A stretch of 64,000 bases of DNA from Brachionus manjavacas (Eukaryota; Rotifera; Eurotatoria; Ploima; Brachionidae), in the NCBI GenBank assembly GCA_019054805.1, contig JAHQIY010000013.1, forward strand, positions 1,674,001 through 1,738,000, written 5' to 3'. Shown one piece after another: positions 24,957 through 37,619 of this stretch (its first letter is position 1; each line of letters starts with the position of its first letter). The position numbers and the translations under genes were made by a program. The notes beneath the pieces are model-generated. The model saw nothing but the letters and a program-made list of their open reading frames with translations, was not told where the DNA came from and did not search any database.

Positions 24957-25304
24957 TACAAAAAAAAGATTTGATATTGTGATTATTTATTTATCAATCT
25001 AAATTTAATTTAAAATAATTAAAAATTAAAAAAAAAAACAAAAAATTAAAGATTTAACAAAAACAATTAATAAAAAAATCAAAAAAATCATCTGTTTTGA
25101 TAACCACTCGTGTTGAAAGACAAATTGTTTGCTTGCGTCTATTGCATCATATCATTTTTTCGTATGTTGATTTGAAAAAAACCTAGGACAGACACCAACC
25201 GAGTTAACTTCGAGCACAAGACTTCCTCCTATCAACTCTTTAGTAAGTAATTTCTAAATAGACCGAGTTATTGTGAAACAAGCGGTAAATGACTGATTTT
25301 TGTT
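24957..25304. other. AT-rich spacer, no gene seen
   Basis: Unique-looking AT-rich sequence between the MULE target-site duplication and the satellite. No open frame or repeat module is recognised. Confidence 0.5.
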
Positions 25305-28300
25305 TCCTTTTAGTTACTTAATTAAGCTCAAGACTGAAATCAGGCTTTTGAATTAGAAATGGAAAACCAATTTCACTTCTCTCATACAAGTTATGGAATT
25401 GTTTTACCAAATCTTACTCAAAGGCCTGGTTTTAATTATGGATTTTTATGCTTAAATTTGCCCAAAACTGAAATCAGGCTTTTGAAACAAATATTGAAAA
25501 CCAATTTCACTTCTCTCATACAAGTTATGAAATTGTTTTTACCATGTTTTATTCAAAAGCCTGATTTTTTTGGTGCTTTTAGGGACTTGAATGAACTTTA
25601 GATAAAAATCATGCTTTTGAAACAAATATGGAAAACCAATTTCACTTCTCTCATACAAGTTATGAAATTTTTCTCCCATTTCCTAATCAAAAGCCTGATT
25701 TTTGTTTCCTTCTAGTTACTTAATTAAGCTCAAAACTGAAATCAGGCTTTTGAATTAGATATGGAAAACCAATTTCACTTCTCTCATACAAGTTATAAAG
25801 TTGTTTTTACCATGTCTTTTTCAAAAGATTGATTTTTTTGTGCATTTAGGTACTTGAATTAACTTTAGATAAAAATCAGGCTTTTGAAACAAATATGGAA
25901 AACCAATTTCACTTCTCTCATACAAGTTACGAAATTGTTCTCCCATTTCCTAATTAAAAGCCTGATTTTTGTTTCCTTTTAGTTACTTAATTAAGCTCAA
26001 GACTGAAATCAGGCTTTTGAATAAAATGTGGAAAACGAATTTCACTTCTCTCATACATGTTATGAAATTGTTTTTACAATGTCTTTTTCAAAAGCCTGAT
26101 TTTTTTGGTGCTTTTAGGGACTTGAATGAACTTTAGATAAAAATCAGGCTTTTGAAACAAATATGGAAAACCAATTTCACTTCTCTCATACAAGTTACGA
26201 ATTTGTTCTCCCATTTCCTAATCAAAAGCCTGATTTTTGTTTCCTTTTAGTTACTTAATTAAGCTCAAGACTGAAATCAGGCTTTTGAATTAGATATGGA
26301 AAACCAATTTCACTTCTCTCATACAAGTTATGAAATTGTTTTTCCAAATCTTACTCAAAGGCCTGATTTTAATTTTAAGTTTTTATGCTAAAATTTGCCC
26401 AAAACTGAAATCAGGCTTTTCAATAAAATGTGGAAAACGAATATCACTTCTCTCATACATGTTTTGAAATTTTTTTACCATGCCTTATTCAAAAGCCTGA
26501 TTTTTTTGGTGCTTTTAGGTACTTGAATTAACTTTAGATAAAAATCAGGCTTTTGAAACAAATATGGAAAACCAATTTCACTTCTCTCATACATGTTATG
26601 AAATTGTTCTCCCATTTCCTAATTAAAAGCCTGATTTTTGTTTCCTTTTAGTTACTTAATTAAGCTCAAGACTGAAATCAGGCTTTTGAATAAAATGTGG
26701 AAAACGAATTTCACTTCTCTCATACATGTTATGAAATTGTTTTTACAATGTCTTTTTCAAAAGCCTGATTTTTTTGGTGCTTTTAGGGACTTGAATGAAC
26801 TTTAGATAAAAATCAGGCTTTTGAAACAAATATGGAAAACCAATTTCACTTCTCTCATACAAGTTACGAATTTGTTCTCCCATTTCCTAATCAAAAGCCT
26901 GATTTTTGTTTCCTTTTAGTTACTTAATTAAGCTCAAGACTGAAATCAGGCTTTTGAATTAGATATGGAAAACCAATTTCACTTCTCTCATACAAGTTAT
27001 GAAATTGTTTTTCCAAATCTTACTCAAAGGCCTGATTTTAATTTTAAGTTTTTATGCTAAAATTTGCCCAAAACTGAAATCAGGCTTTTCAATAAAATGT
27101 GGAAAACGAATATCACTTCTCTCATACATGTTTTGAAATTTTTTTACCATGCCTTATTCAAAAGCCTGATTTTTTTGGTGCTTTTAGGTACTTGAATTAA
27201 CTTTAGATAAAAATCAGGCTTTTGAAACAAATATGGAAAACCAATTTCACTTCTCTCATACATGTTATGAAATTGTTCTCCCATTTCCTAATCAAAAGCC
27301 TGATTTTTGTTTCCTTTTAGTTACTTAATTAAGCTCAAGACTGAAATCAGGCTTTTGAATTAGATATGAAAAACCAATTTCACTTCTCTCATACAAGTTA
27401 TGAAATTGTTTTTCCAAATCTTACTCAAAGGCCTGATTTTAATTTTGGGTTTTTATGCTAAAATTTGCCCAAAACTGAAATCAGGCTTTTGAATAAAAAA
27501 TGGTAAACCAATTTCAATTCTCTCATACAAGTTATGAAATTGTTTTTACCATGTCTTATTCAAAAGCCTGATTTTTTAGTGCTTTTAGGTACTTGAATGA
27601 ATTTAGATAAAAATCAGGCTTTTGAAACAAATATGGAAAAACCAATTTCACTTCTCTCATACAAGTTACGAAATTGTTCTCCCATTTCCTAATCAAAAGC
27701 CTGATTCTTGTTTCCCTCTAGTTACTTAATTAAGCTCAAGACTGAAATCAGGCTTTTGAATTAGATATGGAAGACCAATTTCACTTCTCTCATACAAGTT
27801 ATGAAATTGTTTTTCTAAATCTTACTCAAAGGCATGATTTTTTTGTGCTTTTAGGTACTTGAATGAATTTAGATAAAAATCAGGCTTTTGAAACAAATAT
27901 GGAAAAACCAATTTCACTTCTCTCATACAAGTTACGAAATTGTTCTCCCATTTCCTAATCAAAAGCCTGATTTTTGTTTCCTTTTAGTTACTTAATTAAG
28001 CTCAAGACTGAAATCAGGCTTTTGAATTAGATATGGAAAACCAATTTCACTTTTCTCATTAAAGGTATGAAATTGTTTTTCCAAATCTTACTCAAAGGCC
28101 TCATTTTAATTTTGGGTTTTTATGCTGAAATTTGCCCAAAACTGAAATCAGGCTTTTGAATAAAAAATGGTAAACCAATTTCAATTCTCTCATAGAAGTT
28201 ATGAAATTGTTTTTACCATGTCTTATTCAAAAGCCTGATTTTTTTGTGCTTTTAGGTACTTGAATGAATTAAGATAAAAATCAGGCTTTTGAAACAAATA

Positions 28301-30690
28301 TGGAAAACCAATTTCACTTCTCTCATACAAGTTACGAAATTGTTCTCCCATTTCCTAATCAAAAGCCTGATTTTTGTTTTCTTTTAGTTACTTAATTAAG
28401 CTCAAGACTGATATCAGGCTTTTGAATTAGATATGGAAAACCAATATCACTTCTCTTATACAAGTTATTAAATTGTTTTTACCATCTCTTATTAGAAAGC
28501 CTGATTTTTTGTGCTTTTAGGTACTTGAATGAACTTTAGATAAAAATCAGGCTTTTGAAACAAATATGGAAAACCAATTTCACTTCTCTCATAAAAGTTA
28601 CGAAATTGTTCTCCCATTTCCTAATCAAAAGCCTGATTTTTGTTTCCTTTTAGTTACTTAATTAAGCTCAAGACTGAAATCAGGCTTTTGAAACAAATAT
28701 GGAAAACCAATTTCACTTCTATCATACAAGTTATGAAATTGTTTTTCCAAATCTTACTCAAAGGCCTGATTTTAATTTTAAGTTTTTATGCTAAAAATTT
28801 GCCCAAAACTGAAATCAGGCTTTTGAATTAGATATGGAAAACCAATTTCACTTCTCTCATACAAGTTATGAAATTGTTTTTCGAAATCTTACTCAAAGGC
28901 CTGATTTTAATTTTGGGTTTTTATGCTAAAATTTGCCCAAAACTGAAATCTGGCTTTTGAATAAAAAATGGTAAACCAATTTCAATTCTCTCATAGAAGT
29001 TATGAAATTGTTTTTACCATGTCTTATTCAAAAGCCTGATTTTTTTGTGCTTTTAGGTACTTGAATGAATTAAGATAAAAATCAGGCTTTTGAAACAAAT
29101 ATGCAAAATCAATTTCACTTCTCTCATACAAGTTACGAGATTGTTCTCCCATTTCCTAATCAAAAGCCTGATTTTTGTTTTCTTTTAGTTACTTTATTAA
29201 GCTCAAGACTGAAATCAGGCTTTTGAATTAGATATGGAAAACCAATTTCACTTCTCTCATACAAGTTATAAAATTGTTTTTACCATGTCTTATTCAAAAG
29301 CCTGATTTTTTTGTGCTTTTAGGTACTTGAATGAACTTTAGATAAAAATCAGGCTTTTGAAACAAATATGGAAAACCAATTTCACTTCTCTCATAAAAGT
29401 TACGAAATTGTTCTCCCATTTCCTAATCAAAAGCCTGATTTTTGTTTCCTTTTAGTTACTTAATTAAGCTCAAGACTGAAATCAGGCTTTTGAAACAAAT
29501 ATGGAAAACCAATTTCACTTCTCTCATACAAGTTATGAAATTGTTTTTCCAAATCTTACTCAAAGGCCTGATTTTAATTTTAAGTTTTTATGCTAAAATT
29601 TGCCCAAAACTGAAATCAGGCTTTTGAATTAGATATGGAAAACCAATTTCACTTCTCTCATACAAGTTATGAAATTGTTTTTCGAAATCTTACTCAAAGG
29701 CCTGATTTTAATTTTGGGTTTTTATGCTAAAATTTGCCCAAAACTGAAATCTGGCTTTTGAATAAAAAATGGTAAACCAATTTCAATTCTCTCATACAAG
29801 TTATGAAATTGTTTTTACCATGTCTTATTCAAAAGCCTGATTTTTTTGTGCTTTTAGGTACTTGAATGAACTTTAGATAAAAATCAGGCTTTTGAAACTA
29901 ATATGGAAAACCAATTTCACTTCTCTCAAATAAGTTATGAAATTGTTTTTCCAAATCTTACTCAAAGGCCTGATTTTTGTTTCCTTTTAGTTACTTAATT
30001 AAGCTCAAGACTGAAATCAGGCTTTTGAATTAGATATGGAAAACCAATTTCACTTCTCTCATACAAGTTATGAAATTGTTTTTCCAAATCTTACTCAAAG
30101 GCCTGATTTTAATTTTGGGTTTTTATGCTAAAATTTGCCCAAAACTGAAGTCAGGCTTTTGAATTAAATGTGGAAAACGAATTTCACTTCTCTCATACAA
30201 GTTATAAAATTGTTTTTACCATGTCTTATTCAAAAGCCTGATTTTTTTGTGCTTTTAGGTACTTGAATTAACTTTAGATAAAAATCAGGCTTTTGAAACA
30301 AATATGGATAACCAATTTCACTTCTCTCATACAAGTTATGAAATTGTTCTCCCATTTCCTAATCAAAAGCCTGATTTTTGTTTCCTTTTAGTTACTTAAT
30401 TAAGCTCAAGACTGAAATCAGGCTTTTGAATTAGAAATGGAAAACCAATTTCACTTTTCTCATTAAAGGTATGAAATTGTTTTTCCAAATCATACAAGTT
30501 ATGAAATTGTTTTTACCATGTTTTATTGAAAAGCCTGTTTTTTTTGTGCTTTTAGGTACTTGAATGAACTTTAGATAAAAATCAGGCTTTTGAATAAAGT
30601 ATTGAAAACCAATTTCACCTCTCTCATACAAGTTAAGAAATTGTTCTCCCATTTCCTAATCAAAAGCCTGATTTTTTTTTTGGTTTTTTT
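25305..30690. repeat. Complex satellite of inverted-repeat cassettes
   Basis: About 5.4 kb of tandem cassettes, roughly 135-140 bp each (about 38-40 units estimated from spacing). Each cassette opens with AATCAGGCTTTTGA and closes with the exact inverse TCAAAAGCCTGATT, around a body containing CCAATTTCACTTCTCTCAT. Linkers between cassettes are of three kinds: S1 (TTTCCTTTTAGTTACTTAAT), S2 (GTGCTTTTAGGTACTTGAAT) and S3 (TTATGCTAAAATTTGCCC). They follow the order S1, often S3, then S2, and each linker goes with its own body variant. Larger periods are visible, for example 26001-26669 repeated at once by 26670 onwards (669 bp), and about 802 bp between 28640 and 29442. Short frames here (25359-25601, 28640-28831, 29442-29627, 30431-30652) are satellite translations. 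Confidence 0.92.
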
Positions 30691-31484
30691 ATTTAAATTT
30701 GCGCGAGACTGATATTGAAACAAATCTTATTCAGTTGCTTTTGAAAATTGAAATAATTAAAAACAAATATTAATTGTTTTACCTTAATTTTCTTCTCGTA
30801 TATCGTCCCACTGTTGAATATTAACAATTAAACTGCTCATTAACAAATGCTGATTACTCTCTAAATCTAAAACCTGGCTTCAGAGCAACAACTCGAAGAA
30901 TTCTATGACCAATTTGTTTAGTTGTGAATTTTTACACAAAAAAACCAATACAAAATTTTAATAGTTAACAAAAATATGGATTTCGGACTACAAATTTTTC
31001 TTTAAGTTTAAAACGTGAAAAAAACAATCTTGTATTTCGTTCAAAACTAAATAATTAATTTTTAAAACTTAATTACTGAAACTAAATAATTTACTTTATT
31101 CTCAATCAAATAAGTATATCATTATGATGAAATCAGACAGCTCCATTAGTCTTCTATATTTTTTATTATTATGTTATTATTATTAATTAAAAATTGCATT
31201 TTTTTTAAATGAAAATATTTTAACCTTTAATCTAACTCAAGTATTCAAAGCAAGCCAGTCTTTTGGATTTAAAATTTAGGATGGGATTCTATCAAAAACA
31301 TTAAGAAAATAATACAAAAAAATTTTCTGATTAATTATACTAGCAATAAAAAATTTCGGAAAAATTTTTTTTTAATTATCCTGACTTAACAAAGCCAAAG
31401 CTAATCTAAAAATAAATTCTGCTCAAAAAATTTTAAAATAAACCCGTGTTAGTTTATAAATAAACCTGTTACTTGATATTACTA
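30691..31484. other. AT-rich region where the rest of the SET domain is expected
   Basis: I see no exon that would complete the SETD1 SET domain (it would begin near PNCYA and end with a cysteine-rich post-SET motif). The sequence is AT-rich with no repeat module. A short minus-strand frame near 30780-30840 reads IQQWDDIREEN, without recognisable homology. Confidence 0.5.
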
Positions 31485-32745
31485 CTAAAATAAAGAGTAA
31501 AAAAAATGTCTACTTACATCACAGGAATGATTGATAAACCGAGACAAATTGCCGCATTTAGTGACGTCAACAATTGTGGTTTGATCAATGCGAAACATGC
31601 AGCTACTGCCAATACCCTGGTCGTTATAGCACTTTTCCCTATGATCGGCGACCGATTGCCGTATGGTCTCGCCCACATACTCGATGACAAACTCCTCGGG
31701 CGCAATTGTCTCCAAGGCGAACAATCCCCAGTCGTGGATGTCCGACTTGCAGAATTTCAGCGACTTTTTCCTCAGTTTCAGCTGGCTATACTTGAAAAAG
31801 TCGTGTACTTCATTGCAGGCCATTAGTTTGCGTTGGAGAGAGCGGGCCTCGCGGGCCGACGACATAGACGACACCTCCTGGCTCAAAGCATCAATGTTAG
31901 ACCCGCTGGACGAGTTGTGCGCCATGCGACGACGAGCCCACGTTCATCTGTAGCGACAAGCTCAAATAGCTCTGCTTGAATTGCTCCCTGAACTTTATTT
32001 TTTCGTGGCGAGTCAAATTTCTATAGGGCCGGACGAGCGCACTCGACCAGCGCGTCGTCCCGGTACGCGTAGGCCCGCTCGGTGCACTTGAGCCTTCTGA
32101 CAATGTCGCAAAACTCGCCGTCAACAGCTTTATCTGTCGAGTTCTCCTGGTCGATCATTTGGTCATACACGCGCTTCAAGTACAGCAAGTCCTCGGCGTC
32201 CAGGCCCAGCGTCAAGAAGCTCCTCATTATTTGGTCACCGCGGGCCCGTGTGCGCCTCGCGAACTCTCGGCCACTTTTTCGGGCGCCGCGGCCAACTTCT
32301 TTTTCTCCGGCTTGACCGGCGGTGGCAGTAAATTGCCCAGCTCACGCGACAAGCTCTTTGGCTTCTCTTCTTTTAGCCAAGGCATGTTCGTCGTGTAAAA
32401 GTGCTCTTCCCATATTTGCATCTGCATCTTGGCATCCACTATGCGAACTCCCTGAGTCTCGTCTTTCTGTTTCATCAGCAAATAGTGCTGTTTTTTGAGA
32501 TTGTCTTGTCTCTCCAGCAAAGTGGTTATCAGCAATGGAGAGGACTTTTTTGTCACTGGCTCACAGCCGCTCTTTTCTGCATCGACTTTTTTTTTGGACT
32601 TTTTGGTGCGCTTTTTCACCATCTTTGCATCGTCATCTTCCCAATTTATAAATTTGACCCTAAATGTGATGTCCAAAAAGCAAACCTTGGTAAAAAGTTG
32701 GGAGCAAGTTTTTTCATGAAACTATGGAGCGTAACCTGAAACATT
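31485..32745 (-). pseudogene. SETD1: SETD1 C-terminal part: N-SET and first half of SET
   Basis: GC-rich minus-strand sequence. The frame entering at 32740 after a TAG acceptor reads FLDITFRVKFINWEDDD, then a Lys-rich stretch. The N-SET region follows: SFLTLGLDAEDLLYLKRVYD, matching SETD1 GLDSEDxxYLRxTYE. Then come TGTTRWSSALVRPYRNLT and the SET domain start [65 protein letters not shown]. It stops at 31518 at a good donor (GTAAGT). The second half of SET, with the rest of the SAM and catalytic pocket and post-SET, is not found. At least three frame changes occur (near 32227, 32050-32110 and 31920); the first is cured by one extra A in an AAA run. SETD1 is the catalytic subunit of COMPASS (H3K4 methylation). 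This is either a pseudogene or an error-ridden consensus of a real gene. Confidence 0.85.
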
Positions 32746-33549
32746 TGAATTTGCGGCGATTCGGTCTTGAGCAAAAACTGTAGAAAAGTATATTTGGTTA
32801 TATTAAATCCCAGTTTTATTTAAATTATTGATAATTATCTAAAAAATATACTTAAACATTTTTTAAAAAATTTTGCTAAACTTAAACAAAACAAAAGCTA
32901 AAGAAAAAATAATTTTTATATTCAGAAGTGTAGTTTTAATATTGACAAAAACAGTACTAAATGTTTTTTTGATTTTAAGGCTAAAACTTTTTTAAATTTT
33001 AAATTTTATAAAAATTTATTGAATATTTTGCTTTGCTTTAATTTTTTGCTCCAACCTTCACCGCCGCTCCAAAAAACCCTTATTAAATTATTATATTTTT
33101 ATGTAAATTCAATGCATTATAAATTAATAGATAATTTTTACACTTTTTTTGGCCCTTTTTATATTTACTGAAATTTACTTTTTTACTTTAGCAATTTTAA
33201 TTAACGTAAATTTACGTAAAATCACGAAAATTTCGAAAAAGTACGTAAAATTTTATAAAAACAGTTTATAATAGCAGTACAGTAATTTCTTATAAGATAA
33301 AAACAGGAATGTTAATAATATATTTTTTTTCTAAAAAAAATTTTGATTGAAAGCCGGACAATTAATATTAGATTCTTATTTTTCTTTTTGAATGAATAGA
33401 AAAAAAAAATTAGTAGACTTTTGAAATATCAAGTTTATAATTTATGTATTTATTATTAATTTCTTTAAATTGACTGTGTTAAATTTAAATTTTTTAAATA
33501 TTTTGACACTTCTAGTAACTAGACATAAGAAAATATTAAAAAAAAAATT
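32746..33549. other. AT-rich sequence, putative SETD1 intron
   Basis: No gene or repeat module is seen. It lies between the two minus-strand SETD1 parts, just outside the palindrome, and would be intronic if they belong to one gene. It contains several TTACGTAAA-like words near 33205-33250. Confidence 0.4.
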
Positions 33550-34269
33550 CTAAGCTAATCATCTATTAAATATTTAATTAATAAGGGTATTTTAGGCTGT
33601 TTGTAATATGATAATTCTAAGCGAGTTTAATACAAAGTGATTGAACTACTATTCGAGTTAAATACTATAATTTTTTGTTAATATTTTATTTAAATTAAAA
33701 AAGTTGTTAAAATAAACAAAAAATAAAAAAGTAGAAAAATTGATCAATAGATCAAACATCAAAATTGTGACTTAAGTAACGTTAAAATAAATCTAATATA
33801 CATGTCAATGTTTTTTTCGATTCGAATTCGATATTTGACAACTTTTCAAAAAGACAATTAATTATTTAAAATAGCTTTTACACTGCCGGAAACTAATTTG
33901 TGACATCATATCATATGATATCATTCAATTTCTTCTAAACTCTGAAAATTTAAAAGATGCATATTTAATTTGCATATTTGATTTGGAAATAAACATTTAG
34001 TATTAGTTTTTACATAAAAATTTAGGACTAAATTCAAAGTATTAAATTGGTTTAGTACTAAATTACTTAGTATCGGATTTTAAACAATGTTAATTTAATT
34101 TTTTAATAAAAAAATTGTTATTATTGATTAATATCATTGATCAAAAAATTGCAAAATTGAGTTTAACTAAAACTTTAAAAATTATTAAATTGTAAAATTA
34201 TATAAAAGTTAAAATTAAAGAATTGTCACCTTATAAAATTGAATGAGGAAAAATGTTAAACTATAATTT

Positions 34270-34475
34270 TTAAATTACGGAATTTTTAAATTTTGGATTA
34301 GTAAAATTTTAAAAGGGAATTCAATAAGAGATTTAATAATTTAATAAGAAATTCAAACAAAATTTTTAATTACGGAATTTTTAAATTTTGGATTTGTAAA
34401 ATTTTAAAAGGGAATTCAATAAGAGATTTAATAATTTAATAAGAAATTCAAACAAAATTTTAAAATTACGGAATT
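34270..34475 (+). repeat. 95 bp tandem duplication in AT-rich DNA
   Basis: Two adjacent direct copies (the word AATTTTTAAATTTTGGATT at 34281 and 34376, period 95). A third weaker unit follows. The same pair is mirrored in the right arm at about 45600-45810, so the duplication predates the palindrome. Confidence 0.7.
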
Positions 34476-34747
34476 GTTTAATTACAAAATTAAACGAGAA
34501 GAAAAATAAAAGTAAAATAGTTTAATTTTGGAATTGTAAAATTTAATAAAAGAATTTAATAAGAAATTAAACAAAATTAAAATTACAGAATTATAACCTT
34601 ATAAAATTGAAATTGAGGAAGAATGTAAACCAATATAGTTTATTTTAGCTGTAAATTTTTATAAGGGGGGTATTAAATAAAATTTTTAAATCGTTAACTT
34701 TTAAAATTCGATAACAAAGAAAAACTAAAAAATATAATTGTCAATTA

Positions 34748-35167
34748 TATGAAAGATAGAGGCTTGACTGATTTGAAGAGAGGACACAGAACGTCTAGTT
34801 CACATTTCGTAGAATTTTGTGAAAAATACTTCGAAAAATCAAAAGAATATTTAAAATTGGAAGCCCTTAATTATATGTAAAATGAAGACGAAACGATAAT
34901 GGGATTAAAAAATACATATTAGAAGAGCTACGTTGCAATGAAAAACTCTCAACTAATTCAGAAAAAAATCCTCAGCATCATGAATTTGTTTTTTCATATG
35001 ATGAATGGAAAAATTTAGAAGAAACAATTACATCAGCAAGAAGGAAAAAATTTTTATCAGCAGCAAATGCATTAATATCAAAGAAAATTCAATCTGATGG
35101 AATAAATTGCTTATTCAAGCACAAAAACAATAAATTTTGTTCTGTTAGATGTAAAAATTATTCATAA
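34748..35167 (+). pseudogene. Unrecognised coding remnant in the left palindrome arm
   Basis: Two consecutive open stretches have coding character. 34750-34878 starts MKDRGLTDLKRGHRTSS and runs through FVEFCEKYFEKSKEYLKL to a stop after LNYM. 34884-35167, in another frame, reads IKKYILEELRCNEKLST, then HHEFVFSYDEWKNLEE, then SARRKKFLSAANALISKKI and FKHKNNKFCSVRCKNYS before TAA. The amino-acid make-up is far from that of the surrounding low-complexity DNA. I do not recognise the family. It lies antisense to SETD1 in what would be its intron, and is repeated in reverse at 44912-45331. Confidence 0.45.
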
Positions 35168-36046
35168 AATGTTAAACTAAAATAGTTAAATTTTTGATAT
35201 GTAAATTTTTATAGGGGGTAAATTAAATAAAATTTTGAAATTACAAAATTGAATGAGGAAAATGTTTAACTAGAATTGTAAAATTTTGGAACTGGTAATT
35301 TAATGAGAAATTAAACAAAATTTTAAAATGCTTAATGGTTAAGTAACTTTGCTTAATCTTTGCTTTGCCAAAAAATATTTCTGCAAAAACTCTGCAATCT
35401 ATTTGCACTGTTGATTGGAATACCTTTTTAAAGCGTAGACTTATTTTACTGCACTAAGCAAATTTGCTTATAATTAAGCATTTTACAGAACTAAATTATC
35501 TCTTTTAGTTAAATTTCTATAATATTTATATTGTTTACAATTACAGAATTGTGCACTTTTAAAATGTAATAAGGGAAAGATTGAACAAATATTTTTATAT
35601 TAAAGCATGAAAAATTTCACTGATTAAATTCTTTAAATCGATAGCTAAAATTGAAAATTAAGGAAGCATTGGACACATATCAGAATCGAATTATATTATT
35701 TATTTTTATTATTATTAAAGCCCAATAGACAGAATTTTAAACTAAAAATATTCAAAATTAAAAAAAAGAAAAGAATAAAGTAAAAAATGAAGATGCACAA
35801 ATTAAGCCTAATTTTAATGTCAGAAAACCGTTTTATTTGATAAAAAAACGGAACAATTTTTCATCAAAAATAAATAAACAAATAAAAAAAAATACCTTGA
35901 TAATTGCGCTGAATTTAAACTAGGCACTCTTTTTTTCTCCCATCTCTTAAAACATTGTTATTCTCTTCCAAATTGGCTTCTTCTTGTTTGAAAGTCCAAC
36001 TATGCCCAATCGCTCACTCAACACTAGTGCGGCGCACACACTCGTT

Positions 36047-37159
36047 CTAAACAACAGCGGTGACAATTTTTTTGTCTGATTCGGCAAAAGCGTGCGAGGG
36101 CCTGTTGTGCGCTTGAGCATGAGCTGAACTGCACGGGGATTTGTCTGATTTGTGGTAGTAGTCGCGGTCGTCGTCTAGTTTGGCATTATTTACACCTTGT
36201 ACAAGAGAGTGAGTGGTAGTGTATTTGAATCGCTTGGTAGGAGCGGGCGGCGAGTCCCACGAGCTTGAGCGGGCCCGCGGCGACACTCTGTCGTGTCGTC
36301 TGTGCGGCGAACGGCGTCGCCGATGCCTGGGCCGGTAGTGTCGATCACGTGATCATCGACAGCGTGATCTGGACGAGCGAGAGTGCGAGCGTCGTCGGTG
36401 TCGCTCGTAGCGCTTGTGCATCTGGTTGTTGTTGCGGTCGCCGAGGCGCTGAGACGGCGGAGTGCTCGGCCGCAGGTTGGCTGGCAAGTACAGTCCCACG
36501 CTGCCGAACCACTCGTCGATCAACAGAAAAACGGTGTGCTCGAAGTACTTGCGGCACAGGTCCGTGCGTATAACTTGCTTTAGTTCGTGTACGATGCCGT
36601 CGACAGACTTTTGCTTGAACTCGGCCTTGTCGAGCGGCGGTGGCGGGGTAGAGGCGGCGGAAGGGTCGGGGGCGCTGGCGGTGGGGCCTGAGGAGGTGCG
36701 GGGGCCGCGGCCACGGCCTTAACACTCGGCGGCGCGCTCGGCTGCAGGCTGATGTTGAAGATGGGGGCGATGCGCGACTCGAGAGTGGTGGCCCGCGCCG
36801 GTGGGGACGGGGGAGCGCGCGGCACAGGCGCTGGCGGCGCCGGGATGCACAGCTGCTCGACAATTTTGGCGCGCTCGATGCTCCGACTTCTCGCTCGCGA
36901 ATATGCAGTTGGCCATGACGAGGTGCTTGCGGCTCTTCGGATGGTAGTAGATGCGGCATTCGGCTATGTCGCCGTATTTAGCGCATATTTCGTGCTGAAA
37001 TTTGTGGTCGATGTTGTCGTTTAGGTTGGCGAATGTGAGTTCTTTGTAGGGCACCGGGCCCACCCTGTACTGGTCGACTTTGAAGCTGGGCACGGCCAGG
37101 TCGAGCGGGTCGGTGCGGTAGTTGCGCTTTTTTTTTGCGGGTTGGAGCATTTGGAGCAT
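36047..37159 (-). pseudogene. SETD1: SETD1 N-terminal part (RRM, RS-rich), left arm copy
   Basis: The start ATG is at 37159. After PAKKKRNY the sequence VPSFKVDQYRVGPVPYKELT and FANLNDNIDHKF, then CAKYGDIAECRIYYHPKSRK, match the SETD1 RRM ([20 protein letters not shown] in the human protein). A Pro-rich linker, the conserved helix SVDGIVHELKQVIRTDLCRK, a WFGSVG segment and an Arg/Ser-rich region follow. The frame shifts after SEHRA (shared with the other arm), shifts again where this arm has four G against five in the other (near 36637), meets an in-frame TGA in the RS region (shared), and shifts at a run of seven T near 36067. A plausible donor (AAG/GTGTAA) is at 36196. The usual N-terminus before the RRM is missing. 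Confidence 0.82.
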
Positions 37160-37169
37160 TAATTTTCAA

Positions 37170-37615
37170 AATATTTGTTTTCAATTTTTTTTAAATAAAA
37201 AAAATATTTTCAAAACACATTTCAAACATAACAAAAGTTTAAAATTCTATACTTTAGGTTGCCTTTACAGTGGTTTAAATGCTTTGTAAGATTTTGAATT
37301 TTATATTAATTTTTTTACATTAAGTGGTGGTACAGAGGATGTAGCAGTTGCTACATTCTACAGAATATTTTTTTGCTTGTCCAAAATAAATCTATGGTTT
37401 ATTTTATATTTTGTTTCTGATTTTGTACTAAAATTCACAAAATTCTGAATTTTGCAGATGTATTGCAGAGTTTTGCAGAATCAGTATATTGGTGGTACAA
37501 AAAACGTTTCAGTTGCTACAATTTACAGAACATGTTTTGCTCCTTCAGAACCTGAGCTTTGACATTTTTTATATTTTGTATTTGTTTTTGTACCAATATT
37601 CACAATGCCGTTAAA
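37170..37615 (-). promoter_or_regulatory. Shared block directly upstream of SETD1, left
   Basis: Lies immediately 5' of the SETD1 ATG on the minus strand. It is the mirror of 42470-42917 and is also present at 20356-20790 without SETD1. It contains TGGTACAAAAAAC and the inverse GTTTTTTGTACCA. It could hold the promoter or first intron of SETD1, or be a repeat that SETD1 landed beside. No TATA or initiator can be singled out in such AT-rich DNA. Confidence 0.4.
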
Positions 37616-37619
37616 AGTG

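Noticed and set aside
25359-30652. Short ORFs with KTEIRLLKQIWKTNFTS-type repeats
   Set aside because: They are translations of satellite monomers, broken by stops and without independent coding signal.
31506-32739. Several plus-strand ORFs of 68-112 codons
   Set aside because: They are antisense to the SETD1 N-SET/SET reading frames; GC-rich sequence lacks stops in all frames.
36265-37024. Plus-strand ORFs and a 204-codon minus ORF over the SETD1 RRM region
   Set aside because: Shadows of SETD1 with Arg/Pro/Ala-biased composition expected of wrong-frame GC-rich DNA; the same holds for 43051-43811 in the right arm.
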